Below are positions 1 to 12,640 of a DNA stretch of 64,000 bases, one piece after another. This DNA comes from Stromatinia cepivora. Lineage: Eukaryota > Ascomycota > Leotiomycetes > Helotiales > Sclerotiniaceae. The notes beneath the pieces are model-generated. The model was not told where the DNA came from and searched no databases. It saw only the letters and a program-made list of their open reading frames with translations. The position numbers were made by a program, and so were the translations under genes. Position 1 is the stretch's first letter. Each line of letters begins with the position of its first letter. The DNA lies in the NCBI GenBank assembly GCA_014898415.1, contig RCTD01000006.1:1674001-1738000 (forward strand), given 5' to 3'.

Positions 1-379
1 CCAACTCCCGTAAGTCTTGTTTATACCCGGGTTGATGTTTGGGATAGCACTGATATAATGATATAGCCAACTTCTCCGCATTCGAGATTGAAGACGAGAC
101 CCTTGGTAACCTCCGTGAATACGCTCTCGCCAACTCCCTTTTCTGGGCCCTTGCTGAGGGTCATGCCTGTGAACAATCTGCCCGTCGTAACGCTATGGAT
201 GTAAGTTTCCCTAACATTCGAATTCTGTCATACAAATTACTAAACTATATCAGAACGCTTCCAAGAACGCCGGTGAAATGATCACCAAGTACCAAATTCT
301 CTTCAACAGAACCCGTCAAGCCGTCATTACTGGTGAATTGGTTGAAATCATTACTGGTGCTGCTGCTTCAGAAGAATAG
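1..379 (+). CDS. ATP3: ATP synthase F1 subunit gamma, C-terminal part (5' end outside window)
   Basis: Mitochondrial F1Fo ATP synthase gamma subunit, the central rotor shaft that couples proton flow to catalysis in the alpha3beta3 head. The exons read are 1-9, 67-200 and 254-379, with introns 10-66 (gtaagt..tag) and 201-253 (gtaagt..cag). Phase is kept across both junctions. The last two exons encode the conserved C-terminal helix of the family: a stretch reading [19 protein letters not shown], then [14 protein letters not shown] and [20 protein letters not shown] before the TAG at 377-379. The pattern SARRNAM..A..NA is the hallmark of gamma subunits from bacteria to mitochondria. Only the last ~89 residues are in the window, so the targeting peptide and N-terminal helix cannot be seen. 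Identification is secure; the upstream exon boundary is inferred from nine bases only. Confidence 0.95.
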
Positions 380-3300
380 AGGGTTTGTGAATATGTAGAC
401 TAGTCGAACGACTCAAGGCTTCTTTGGTAGCCGAGTCAAATGAGATTCCCTTTTGTGCCAATGCATCAATACCAGTGCATTAAAAGTTGAAAAGTGGATT
501 TTTAGTGTCTCAGGTCTACCAATTTAGATGCCCAGGCATTGTCATGGGATTCAGATGTTCCAACTCCATCTCAATTCTATTGCGACCAAGATTCCATATC
601 ACCGTTGGCTGCGTCGCCATCTGCCCCAAAGGCTTTATATGTAAGATTCTTTCTCCTTCAAGCGGAAGAGCTCAACTATTCTTGTTCCTGACTTGTATAT
701 TCTCGCTTCTCCTTTTTTCCACTGCACAGCTAGGGAAACCATATAAAGCCTTTTTTCCACCCTCCCATTTTCCAAATACCATAAAGCACTATCGCCTTTA
801 CATTGCTCTGTATGGGGTAACCTGAAAATTCTAATTTTACTCATGTTTTCCTTCCCCAAGACGGAAAGAAGGCTTGGCTTAGGGGGTAAATTAGAGGTTT
901 AAATATATTATAGTCAATGCTCGGGGAACGTATTGACAACAAGAATATGCACCGAAGCCCCCCCGTACCCGACAGTGGTAGGAGGACGATAGCCAGGGCC
1001 TTATTATTACCGTCAAGATCAACACGTATACAGAATCACACAATTTTTTCCACTGTATCCGTACCATCGTCCATCTCCCAGCTTTCATGTTTTCTATGTG
1101 GCATCTCCGAGAGAGCGCCTATGAGGGCTTATATAGTCCATATTTGCATCTTTTCATTCTTCATACATCATTCATGGCTTTCGATTTTGCATTGCAATAT
1201 TTTGAATAATATTATTATGTAATCTCGCTTCATTAATGAATATTTCGGCGTAGGAATAGGAAAAACAATACCTTTCTGCTCAGCACTCGTGGCTAGAGCT
1301 TGGTATGTAGGTGGGGATGGGTTGTTGTTGTTTTCTTTCTGGTTTATTTATGTATAAATACAACAACCTCCTAATGAGAAGTAGTATTACAATACAAATG
1401 ACTATTGCTACGACTTCGGTGATTGATGAACGATGACGCTGGGTTCGGCAAAATGGGTTCAAGAAAGTAGTACGTCAAAAATGCTTTATCATCAGAAATA
1501 TGTAACTTAGATGCTGCTTGTTGTGTAGTTCTTCGTGTCGTCGCTTAGCTGTTATTTTAGGTAGGGAGTTGAGGTCATGACTGTGGTCTACTGACGCTCG
1601 CGATGCGTATCGATATGGTCTCTGAGGTTTCCACGGCATTTATATGAAACGCCATAATTGTGTTCGGGTTCCGTTTATTACGGGAATGCTGTTCTAGTAT
1701 CATAGTTGAGAGGGCTTATATGATCAATGTGTTGGATTCCTTTGAGATATAAACTTGTCAGCTGAGATTATCAAAGAGTGAAGTAAGGTTGAATCTCAAT
1801 TGATGCGTGTTCATTTGAATTAGTAATCCGCTTTTTCTGAAGCCCTCTTTTCGTCTCAACGCTGGAAGGAACTATAAATTAGCCTATTCTGATCTCTCAA
1901 GTGTTCGAATCATACTAAATGCAATTCCAAACGCTAGCGTATTTATGCAATGGGTTTGTCTATAGTCGACAAAAAACCCTCATACGTATATGACCAATAC
2001 TATATATACGAGATAATTCATCGTTGGAAAACTATTTATGGTCTTCGCAGTCAAAATGGCGGTATGCTCCCGTCATATTTTGTTAACAGCAAAAAAATAA
2101 TACTCTGGTAAGACGACGTCAAAACGGCAACGAAGATAAGATGACTGGTAAGAAAATAAGATGACGGTGAATAGTAACTAGTGATTCTGGCTTTTTTTAC
2201 ACATCCTACAGTATAGAATCGCTTCCTTTTTCAAACTCAAGGAGACAATGTGGGTACAGAGTGGTCAATCTGTTGGATCAGCCAGCCTATATAGCCAGCC
2301 AATTTTCTTTAGTGATCCATGGAGATACAGACACAGGTTTGGAAAGCATTTATGTTTTATAGTTGACTTCGTAGACTTTGCGTTTGGGTCTATTCACTAT
2401 GAGTATATCCAACGATTACTTCTAGCTCAAACTCGGTTTGATTCTTATGCTGGACGTTCTAGAACTGTTTAATGCAGTATATAAATTTTAAACTTTTATA
2501 TTTTTCCACCTACGAACTGTAGTACACATGGTCCCTCAGTATATCAAAACATGATGCTCGAGGTCGTGGGGCAGTGGATGGAAATAACAATGTATTATGA
2601 GAAGAAGCGCGGGTGTGAAGGTGTGATTCTGAAGGATGCCATTCTAATGGTGGGTGCATGTCTTGGTGACAGAGGGTTAAGGATATATGATTTGAGGCAT
2701 GATAATCACGGTGGGAAGAATTGAATAGCAATCAATCCCTATGGTATGGCATCAATTCACTTTTCACATCTCACAACACTAATCTGATATTCATTTCTCA
2801 AAATTTGAGAAGATGATCAAATATGATCAAAATACCAGACTATTGGAATAATGAATGCCTGGAAGCGATTACCATGCCATCAACCTCTCACGGTCTATTC
2901 AACAAGAATACATGGTAAAACATGGAGGCATCGCCTTCTTGATAGGTGCTTCTTCCATTCACCATTTACTATGCTATACATTGAATCTCCGCTCAACCCT
3001 ATACCTGGCTTCACTCTTTTCATACCTAATATATATTGGCCTTCGGTTTACTTCTTATAACGTCTCAAACTAGTAGAATGCAAACCAGAACGTATATAAT
3101 AACCCGTCATGGTACCTTGCTACTTCCCAGTGTACGTACAAACTTCACCGTCAAGTTTTACGCAGGTTTGATATATGCCCTAGCTTTGATTTTTAAAGAC
3201 ATGTACTGTCTATGGACCAATTTTATCAGTCTAACGTGGTACGCTGGGTTATCGAAATATGGTTTTTCGTTTGAGGTCTCTTGGACGGCGATGGTTTGTA

Positions 3301-5625
3301 CACATAACTTTGATAACGAGGAAAAGCGATGTGTGATGTTGACAGTAAGATTACATATCATTTCGATACTAGTATGATTTGGCAGCAGTGTAATAACGCC
3401 GATATAGTATATGGCAGCGAATATGGAAAGAGATCATACATAGCTACAGTAACTAGCCAAGTCCTTCTCTAAAATTCAGAAATATGGAACCATTAATTGC
3501 AAGAAGAATATCTCAGCCCTGCATTTCACAAGCCCAAGTTCAAAGTGCCCTGTATTATCTTTGGCTGCCTTTGAAAAGCTCTATAGACAGAAAACGAAAG
3601 GAAGATAAAAAGAGATTTTATAGATGAGGTTTTCTTTTTTGGGGTGAAATGATAAAATTCTAGTTTTGGAATGGCAATCGGATTCCTTTTTCTCTTCCAA
3701 GGGGTTTGGTATGATACGGATTTATGGAGGAAGTATATATAAATAGATACCTGAGTATTCTTTCAATCCGTGGAAATAGTGGTGGACGAGATGGAAACCC
3801 CAAAATTGTACAGCTCCCAAAAATACATTGCTCGGCTGAACTCCCTCCAACAAGGAGCAGTATACATTTGATCATTTTGTGCGTCATGGGGATAGAGGTT
3901 GTAGTGACAGCGGGGGGGGCGAAGTGATGATTATGATGGAGACATAACATAAAAAGGAATGGGTAGCAAGAAAGATGATATGACGATAATAGAATACCGC
4001 GATTTCAATATTCATTTGGGGCTATTCTTCATTCCTCTCAACCTCCAAATTGTCCTTCTAGACGCCAAGCTTATGCATGTTGAAATCATGGAGAGATGCA
4101 TTCAACATAGATGCGGATTAGAAAAAGCCAATACCAATCTATTATAGCTAAGGTTCTCTTCAGTTAGCACACATCTACAAGCCACTAATTACTGGTCATA
4201 CATTCCCTCCTCCTACTCATCTCCTTCGTATATCTCATATCTCATTGCACAAGATATGACCAAAATTCCTATAAAAGCGACTTCTGATCCCTCCATCTAA
4301 TCCCAAACCTGCCAACATTTGACGCGAAGTTCAAGCTTAGGTACATGGGTAGACATGACATGAAGAATATCAAAATGCACAAAATTCCAATACAATCGGA
4401 TGTATTACAGCACAACAAAGTAGTGTCATAGAATTGGTGCTTCAGGCAATAAAGCGCTGGATCTGATGATGATATCAAGCACGACTTCCATAACAAGCAG
4501 TGTAGTTTTTGGCGATAGTAATCAAGATAGGTCGACAATGAAAAGTGCACTGATCATGGAGATCACAACTCTGCTATCCGAGAGTATCTCATATGCAAAG
4601 GAAGCAAAATTATCCCCGATCACTTTTACGGCGTAAACTCGCTTTCGTGTCTTCCCTGATGTGTTCTTCCATGGAAATTTGCCGATTTTTGTAGTACGAA
4701 GAGAAACGGACAAATAACTATAATTTATATAAAACCAAAATGAAAGGAGTCAAAAAATTCTGGAGATGCTAAGAATAACCACCGCATACATACCTGTACA
4801 TCTTACATAGGGGATATAAACCACATCCTCAACACCCTCAACATTATCACATTTTCCCATTCCATCCCCCAGTCTCTCCTCAAAAATAGGTTCCGCATCC
4901 CAATCTCGCCCCACCGCACTCTACTTCCATAAAGACTTCCCTCCTTCTCAGCATAAAATCCACGCTCTCCACTATCCTAAACCTCAAATCCCAAGAACAG
5001 CAGATAGGATCTTCCTATAGGCGAGCCAAACATATCTATTTGGTGAACCACGTCCCAATATCCTCCAAACATTTTCCCTCTAACCACACTTTCCCATTCC
5101 TAGATGAAGGAGCAAACTACCTCAACCCCAACAACAATAAAAAAACAGTATAAATCTGACGGCAACCAACACTCCAGAATAGCAGGTAACAATTACAAGC
5201 AAGAGCAGATGAGATATAGCGACAACAACGGCAATGAAAAGAAAAACTTTTCTCAATGATCGATATTTTCCTTCGCGTCTTTGCTAACGAAATCACAACT
5301 TCCCCATCCAGCAAAAATATCAGAGATATACTGCAGGACCCTTGACTGACGCCTTTTTATCTTCCACCTCTTCATCTTCCACGTTTAGTGGTGATCAAAC
5401 AAAGAAACAAGAAGGGCTTGGAACTTTTATAGAAGTAATGGCGTACCTGAGAGACGGGATCTTTCACTATTTGGTATCATTGTTAACTTCAACGAAACGG
5501 CCAGGAATAAAGTCATAGACCATTGCTTCTTCGCTGAAAAGTTTTTCATAACTTTATTTCTATAAAATACAATGGCGTGGATACAAATCCCATCACGCCA
5601 CATCATACCGACTTCCCCTCCATTT
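380..5625. other. Long intergenic spacer without a supported gene
   Basis: About 5.2 kb between the ATP synthase gamma gene and the end of ALG12. It carries many short ORFs (60-113 codons) on both strands, but none shows a recognisable domain or can be joined into a longer gene by plausible introns. Composition is ordinary to AT-rich. It must hold the 3' UTR of the gamma gene; nothing else can be supported. Confidence 0.6.
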
Positions 5626-7813
5626 CTATCGCCACTTCCTCTCCTCACTTTCTTTCTCCCTCTCCCTCTCCCTCTCCCTCTCCCTCTCCCTCTCCCCTCT
5701 CCCTCTCCCTCTCCCTCTCCCTCTCCCTCTCCCTCTCCCTCTCCCTCTCCCTCTCCCTCTCCCTCTCCCTCTCCCTCTCCCTCTCCCTCTCCCTCCTCTC
5801 CCTCTCCCTCTCCCTCTCCCTCTCCTCTCCCTCTCCCTCTCCCTCTCCCTCTCCCTCTCCCTCTCTTTTTCCCTCTCCTCCTGCTGCTCCTCCCTCCAAT
5901 CCCTCTCATCCCCTATCCTCTTCAAAATCCTAATCCTCCCTTCCATTTTCGGGCCTATCCACCAACCTCCAGTCACCAATCTCCCCGCATCCCTGAGTAA
6001 ATTATAGGTTCCAAATTTATTCATCTCCTCAAACATCAATTTAGTTTTCAAATCGAGGAATCCATTCCCCTCCTTACTTCCCTCCACATTTCCTACGCCC
6101 TGCTCTTCCATCCTCCTGACCTCCTCCGAACTAGGTGCCTCGCCGTCCTCACCAACACTAATATTATTCGCCCTATAAACACCCTCCAATCTCTCCGAAA
6201 AGCTACTTCCATCCCCGGGCCTCAGCACCTCAATACCTGCGTACGCAAATACCGTATCTAAAACCTCCCACTTGCCAATCGCCAACCCAGGTTCTTCCAT
6301 CAATGCATAATCGAACTTCATCCAAAAAGCCGCTTCTCCCAATTCAGGGGAGTCTTCGGTTTTATCGTAGTTCAGCGTGACATTTTGATTGTAGGGAAAA
6401 CGAGGAGGGAGAGAAGGATACTGTTGAAAACGAGTAATGCCTGTCATACAAGAGAGAACGTCCATATGAATTGAGATATTTCGATCTTGCGTGCGTTGTG
6501 TGCGTGGAGATCTCGAAAGATCTTTGAGGATGTGAGTATGAAGCTGGGAAAGGGCATCTCCGCCTGGATAGTTGAGGGAGGAAATCATCAACATAGCTGA
6601 TGATGCCGCGAAACTCAATGCAACTGATCCAACTAAAGCCAAAGACCCAAAGGTATAAAGCCAACTCTTCGAACGTCGTGTCCAAATATACGAAGCCGAG
6701 AGAGAAGCTGCAGCAGTAAGAGGTGGCACAACATAGATGATGAATCTAGACTCTTTATGAGGTTGCAGACTATAGATTGCAACAAATAGAAGCGAGGGAA
6801 TAATCAGATCTTTCGAGGTATGTTTCGTTGCTGGAATAGTCAAAGATAGAGGGTGTAACAACAGAAGAATCAAAGGATTCATCAATAAACGAGGCAATAG
6901 CGAGATAAAATAATGCAAAATAGGAGAAGTACCCCACTCAGAAGACTTCCCCTGAATAGCATTATAATAAAATCCGGCCAATTCTGGCCACAATGGCTTT
7001 TGCCAAAAATACGAATCAATAGGTACTGAAATAGCAAGAGCTAAAATAGCACTCTGTATACCAGCTGGAATGATCATCTTCAACGAAATCCTCGATAATA
7101 CGAGCAAATATGCCAATTGCGTAAAGAGCAGAATAGCAATCTCAGATCTGAATACCACACCGGCAAATACAAAGAGGAATATCCCAGCTTTGGGTCTACT
7201 TCCTCCTCTGGCTGGAAGAAATTCGGTGAATGCCAAAGTTGCTATATCAAATCAGTATTTCAACCTTCCATCATTGGAACCCAGGAACGCGGGACTCACT
7301 AAGACCAAAAGCAAACATATTTGGCAATGTTCTCGAAGCATAATAAACCACATGAAATTGCGTAACTTGCAAAACCATATACCATCTCCCAACATCCACC
7401 CCAAAAGCCTCCGTCAACCCATTTCTATACCTAACCAAACATGCCGCATTAAATAATCCCAAAACACCTCTCACAATCACCTGGGCATAACTTCCCTGAG
7501 TAAGTAGTAAAATGGGTTTAGAAACTGCGGCTAGAGAAAGTGCTCCAAAGAAAGTCCTCGGTACTGCGCCAGGAAAGGTGGTATGGTCATAGGTGTTTAG
7601 AGTAGAAGAGAGGTTTGAGGTAGGGAGACCGTAGGTTAGGATATCGTGGGTGGCTTGAAGGTTGAAAGATTCTTCGACTTTGGTGTAGGGTGCTAGGAGG
7701 AGGTGGATGAGAATTAGGGTGGGGAGGGCGAAGGTTAGAAGGACATCTGAGGGAATTTAGCATATTAGATTGACGTATAGAGGTGAGAAGTTGAAATTAC
7801 CTATTCCCTTCAT
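5626..7813 (-). CDS. ALG12: Dolichyl-P-Man:Man7GlcNAc2-PP-dolichol alpha-1,6-mannosyltransferase (GT22)
   Basis: ER membrane enzyme that adds the eighth mannose, in alpha-1,6 linkage, to the lipid-linked N-glycan precursor, using dolichyl-phosphate mannose in the lumen. Exons are 7813-7801, 7746-7300 and 7241-5626; the introns (gtaatt..cag, gtgagt..tag) keep phase, giving 691 residues. The first coding exon is only 13 nt (MKGI plus one base). Family signatures: KVEESFNLQATHDIL and YDHTTFPGAVPRTF near the N-terminus, the GT22 HKESRF motif (family HKExxRF/HKE.RF region), PIDSYFWQ..LWPEL.GFYYNAIQG, and many hydrophobic segments typical of this polytopic enzyme. The protein is longer than the yeast enzyme (about 550 residues) because the last ~100 residues are Arg-Glu and Arg-Gly dipeptides encoded by a hexanucleotide microsatellite. 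Divergent from YOS1, sharing a ~410 bp promoter region. Function secure; the extent of the repetitive tail is read directly from the frame but may vary between strains. Confidence 0.93.
5655..5880. repeat. (CTCCCT)n hexanucleotide microsatellite inside the ALG12 coding region
   Basis: More than 200 bp of nearly pure CCCTCT units with a few two-base phase slips. No frame contains a stop, so long spurious ORFs appear on both strands. In the ALG12 frame it is read as Arg-Glu and Arg-Gly runs, the switch between them marking the slips. Confidence 0.95.
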
Positions 7814-8225
7814 TTTTAATATCTTGCAAGGGAATGTGCGAGTAACGAACGAGGCTGTGTCTCAAGAGCTATGAAAGCTCTAGACGAGGAAGCTTTACTT
7901 CCTTCCACAAGATAAATTTTTCCAGAAATTGGTCAATGGAAGTGAATATTTACAAAAGTAAAAACATCATATCAAGATACTTCAAAAATTCATCAAAAAT
8001 CAAAAATCCACATCAAGAAATTAAGATATAAATAAATAATCCCCAAATATCATAAAAACCACAACTCAAGAGCCTCAGCCTTGTATGGTCCGTGCACGAA
8101 TCCAACATCTGTGGACAACTTCACCTCATCATTTGTCCACAGCCTTGTCTATATTTCAACCTCCTCCTCAATTTATATCAGTTCAATATAACTACCACCC
8201 TAAACAACCCACAGGATCTCTCACA
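7814..8225. promoter_or_regulatory. Shared divergent promoter region of ALG12 and YOS1
   Basis: Head-to-head genes start at 7813 (-) and 8226 (+), leaving 412 bp that must hold both promoters and 5' UTRs. The left half is A-rich and the right half CT-rich just before the YOS1 ATG, as usual for fungal leaders. No specific factor site is claimed. Confidence 0.6.
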
Positions 8226-9049
8226 ATGTTCTTCATATTTGGGAATTTGATTTATAGTATGTCTCCGGACACCCTTCTGCTTCCACATTTCGCACTTCTT
8301 GATGCGCCATATCTATATACTCTTTGTCTAGACATATGCGCTTGAAATACATGAGATATTCCGCGCATGGCACGTTCAATATAAATCCATATACTAATCC
8401 CTTCTGCCTCTCTCAGTCATCGTCCTTCTCACCAACGCCGTCGCAATTTTATCCGAAGATCGTTTTCTCGCACGCAGTTTGTTTTCCCCGTTCTTTTTAC
8501 CCTTTCCTTCTTCCTTTCGCCCTCTCACTCCTTTACCCCCTCCATCCCAATCCCCTTATCATTCATGGCTCCGAACCCCAAGGCCCTAAAGCCCCCAGTC
8601 ACAGCACTCCTAACTAACAAACACATAGTCGGCTGGTCCAACTCAGTGGCCGAACCTGCTTTTGGCGGAAACAACGCAGACACCAGTATTAAATCGAAAC
8701 TTGTAAATTTGATGACGAGTGTTAGGACACTTATGAGAAGTGAGTTTTATTTCTTGTCTTTCCTGTTTGTGTTTTCAGGGCTTAGCGGAGTCGAGGATGT
8801 CAGAGATGTTGTAGCAGAGCAGACCGAAGCAGGGAGGATGTGAAAGGGAAGGGAAGGAGAGCATGAGAGGATGAGTGCGGGGAGAGTCTGAACTGGAGAG
8901 AGCCCCGAGATAGAATGGAGAAGTGTGGTTTGAGCAGGGACTATTCTTTGAGAAGCAACCAACACGAGAACAAGCTAACAAAACCTCCCACAGTTCCCCT
9001 AATAGGCATCAACTCCGTGATAATCATCTACGAAATCGCCCTAGGATGA
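8226..9049 (+). CDS. YOS1: ER-Golgi transport protein Yos1/IER3IP1 family
   Basis: Small integral membrane protein of COPII vesicles; in yeast it binds the Yip1-Yif1 complex and is needed for ER-to-Golgi transport. It is broken into four exons: 8226-8256, 8417-8476, 8629-8739 and 8994-9049, with introns beginning gtatgt, gtttgt, gtgagt and ending in cag/tag. All junctions are phase 1 and the sum is exactly 86 codons (85 residues plus TGA). The product begins MFFIFGNLIY, continues LLTNAVAILSEDRFLARIGW, has a hydrophilic middle (NNADTSIKSKLVNLM..RTLMR) and ends in a hydrophobic segment IPLIGINSVIIIYEIALG. This matches the family in length and in the motifs N-A-x-A-x-L..E-x-R-F-L-x-x-I-G-W. The last intron, 254 nt, is long for this window. 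The gene is invisible as an ORF because no exon exceeds 37 codons. Confidence 0.93.
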
Positions 9050-10049
9050 TTTCAATTTCGATTTCGATTTCAATTTCACAAACCAGAATTACATTCTAGG
9101 CAAGACGGCACGCACATCCAAAGGGCATACATATGCAGAAGAAGTATCGGAAACAGTGCCAAGAACTAAGATATGCACAATTTGAAGCCGGGAAAATTCA
9201 AGAATAATAAATGATCGAGTGTTAAGCATCAAGCAATAAATATACCACTAAACACAAATTTCTCAACTCGACGTACTTCAGCTGCGAATCCTGCACTCGA
9301 AATAGAGCAATTTTGCGAAGAGGAGATAAAAGGTCTCAAAAGCGCATAGGCATACCAGAGGTCTGAATATGGTTGGAGTTTACAAATGTATTTATCTACC
9401 TAGCAGTCGGGGGATGATAGGAGGAAGGAGTTTGGTTGGACCTCATTCGATTAAAAAACAATAAAGGATAAATGGAATCATAATATCCCTTTTGTTATAA
9501 TCTTACCATGTTCAATTTTCATTTCAAAACATTGCACTAGATACGTAAAAAGTAAAAAGGAAAATAAGTAAGTAGATTATGTAATCTTATGTTATGTTAT
9601 GATGACATTGTATATGAAGTATATAAAGTATATAAGTTTCCAAAAAATATACAAGTAATCAAATCAAATCACACTTTCCTTTTCCGCACCCATCCATCCA
9701 TCCCCATTTCACCTAATATGAACCCAACCCCCCCCCATTTCCATGCTTGCCTTCCTTCCTTTTCATAACATATGCAGACAAGCAAGCAAGCAAGCATATA
9801 AAGTATAAATAAAACAAACTCGATATCAACCATGCATCCCAATATATTCACATGTTCACACACTAATAACCATACCACACCATACCCCAGCCCCAATGGT
9901 ATTCGCATCACATCCAACATTTCTCAACATTTCTCGATCAACATCAAGAAAAACATCCCATCCCCGATCCCGATCCCGACCCCTTACTCCTCTCACTCTT
10001 CTCATTTTTCCCATGCTCTCCTGCAAAAGTGTCAGATAGATACATCCTA
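9050..10049. other. Convergent spacer between YOS1 and the deubiquitinase gene
   Basis: Both flanking genes end here, so it holds two 3' UTRs. Directly after the YOS1 stop there is a short run of TTTCGA/TTTCAA hexamers (9050-9080). The rest is AT-rich with small ORFs that are not supported as genes. Confidence 0.6.
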
Positions 10050-12640
10050 TTATCCACCACCCGGACTCCACAAACTACTCTTCTTCCGTCCCAAGCCTCC
10101 AAACGAAAATCTTTCCTTCTTAACCCTCTCATGTTTCTCCGGTGTTTGTGGTCCCGACGTTCCTTCAATCGCCGTATTCAAATTCGTACTACTGCTTGAT
10201 TCGGGTATATTGGTATTTTCTCCACTCTTCTCTCCATTCTTCTCTTTCTCCTTTTCCTTCTCCCCGTTCTTTCCACTTAAAAATCCTAAACTCTTTCTAC
10301 TCATACTCTTACTCGCCTTGTGACCCCTATTCAGACTTAAACCACTGAATCCTTTACTATCACTCTTCTCATTCCCATTCCCATTCCCATTATTTTCCTT
10401 TTGACTAGTAGCTACCGATTGTCGTCTTTTCAATTCCCCTGTTCCCGTTTGTTTACTAAAAGCAGTGGTCTTTTTCAATTCCGCTTCTTGTGCTTTACTC
10501 GCCTTCCCGGCTTCTTTGGTTGCCTTTTCGGCTTCTTTTTTCTCTTTCGCAGCAGCTTTCTCAGCGGCCTTTTCAGCTGCCTTTCGAGACTTTTCAGCTT
10601 CCTTTTCCGCTTTCTCGGCTTTCTTTTCTCGGCCCTTTTCTTCCTTAGTTTTGGGTTTGAAAGCGTCGAGAGGTGAAGTAGGAATTCGAGCTGGTACTGG
10701 ATTGCCTGCAATAGGGGAAGTTACAAGAGGTGCGGTTAGTGCGTGGTCGAGAGATCCAAATCCATTGGTGTCGTTCTCAATTGGTGTACTAGGCGTTGCT
10801 AAAACCTGTTTTGAATTGGAAGAGAGATATGTGCCATTTTGTTGGAGGTGTCCCGATGAAATATCTGCTACTTCCGAAGCGGCAGCTACTAGATCGAGAC
10901 CTTCCGCTTCTTGATCTTTTCGCATTGCCTCCACTGTAGTTTCTCGGTAAAACAACACATAGGCGCAGGCCTGTCCTGGTTTATCCCCAAAGAATTGTCG
11001 CACGAAACTTTTATCTACCGGTTCTACCATCTCATCATCAAAAAGCAACCAACCTCTATCCTCAGTCTTGATTACCGCAACGTAATGTCCGTGAAAGGCA
11101 TTTGTGCCAATATGTACAACCACGGCGTAAAGTTCATACAGTCGATCAGGATCCTCCGCATCATCAGTCGTATTGAACATGCGTAAATGATAGGGGTAGT
11201 TGACAGTATAGAATAACTTCTGTAACCGAGTCAAGTCATCAGTCCACTTGAACCTTTTCAGGTGAAGCACTAATACTTTCGGTAACGTCTTGATCTTCAT
11301 ACGTTTTTCCGCTTCCTGTAAACCACCGCAGGTATCGCAATGGAATTTATTCTTCTCGCATAGCATTTCTTCCGCCGAAAACTTTTGCAAACAAGATGTA
11401 ACGGAAGAATTTTTCTCCAAATCGATGGAAAGGTCCAAGAATGTCTCATCGCGCTGTGATGTAGTTTCGCATGTCAAGCACTTCGTTTCTGAGACCATTT
11501 TCCCCTCAAATATATCATGAACCCATTTGGTCCCTGGAGATTGCGCCCCGCTTGCCAAACCCATCGAATCCGCAACTGATCGTACGGCAGCTGTCATTGA
11601 ATCATTAATTCCTCCCTTGTCTTGAGGCGCTACCGACTCCCTCAGGCGTCGAGCATTATCTTCAACATTATTGATAACTGCGTTGAGCATCAATCCATAG
11701 AATTCGTGAGCATCTTGGTGCATCGATGTCCGGAACATCTCATTATCTCTCCTGAAAACTTCCAAGAACCTTTGTGGGCTGACAACACCTGTCCGAGAGG
11801 GATGTGATATCATGGCCGTAAAGATATCCTTCAAGGCTGTAAAAGTCGTTTCTTCCATGCCATATGAGCTCGCATGTTCCGTAGTAATTTCTAATATTGG
11901 GCCTGCCATCATTGCATGTTTCTTCTTATATTCAGGTGAATCGGGTTTATCTTCAGGTCGAATTCCTGGTACACCGGGTCCAGGTTGACCGGAATTCATA
12001 GCTTGTCTCCTTTTCAGGGCTTCAGCAGCTGATATGCCTTTGGGTTTGGCGGTTGATAATGCCACTCCATTGGGTTGCGGAGCTCTCGTCGGAACGATTA
12101 ATTTGGGTAATTGACCATTTGGGGTATCAGAAGGAGAATGCGGTGGGTATTTGACAACATTTTCTCTAAAAGGAACTGAATAGTATAACGCCTGTAAAAT
12201 CGAATTGGCATAACTGAAATGTGTTAGCATTATTGAAACGGTGCCAACTTTAAGAAACAAACCATGTATTTCCGAACTAATTTCAACAAGTTAGCATAAA
12301 CCAATTGGAAATAAATTTGGGGAAGAGGTACGTTTTCTAAACCAAAGAATTTATCACTTCCGTCCGGCCGTATAGGTCCTGCATTTTGTAGCATCTTCAC
12401 CAGTGGAGTGATCTCCGGTTCAGGCTCTGCATCTTGACCTTTCCGACCTGTATTTCCATTTCTATCCGTCTATACAAGATCCAATTGTCAGTAAATGATA
12501 GCATTCAGAACCTCCTCGGACTTGAGTGCGCCGGACCTCCCCCACGGTTATAGCAGATGCCGAACCTTTCTCCACACCGTAAATATGAGGGGAAAGAATT
12601 AACTAACAGCAGGCGAAAGCATTCGAATTATCGAAGCCAT
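10050..12640 (-). CDS. creB: Ubiquitin carboxyl-terminal hydrolase, CreB/USP12-46 type
   Basis: Peptidase C19 deubiquitinase. CreB of Aspergillus acts in carbon catabolite repression with the WD40 partner CreC. Exons read: 12640-12608 (tentative), 12469-12332, a 14-nt microexon 12276-12263 and 12213-10050; phase is kept throughout, giving about 782 residues. The Cys box is [20 protein letters not shown], with the catalytic Cys codon (about residue 62) split TG|T over the last intron. Zinc-binding CxxC pairs lie near residues 307/310 and 354/357, and the His box [18 protein letters not shown] near 433-456. The C-terminal third is Ala/Glu/Lys-rich and probably coiled coil, followed by a low-complexity Ser/Asn/Lys tail, as in CreB. 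The 11-residue first exon rests only on an ATG, a GTTAGT donor and correct phase; the start may lie elsewhere. The class is certain, the CreB assignment likely. Confidence 0.85.

Noticed and set aside
5427..6000. Long ORFs on both strands (Gly-Glu, Ser-Pro, Leu-Pro and Arg-Glu repeats)
   Set aside because: All are readings of one hexanucleotide array in different frames; only the minus-strand ALG12 frame connects to a real protein.
9832..10914. Plus-strand ORFs of 163, 91 and 149 codons
   Set aside because: Antisense to the low-complexity Lys/Ala-rich C-terminus of the deubiquitinase.
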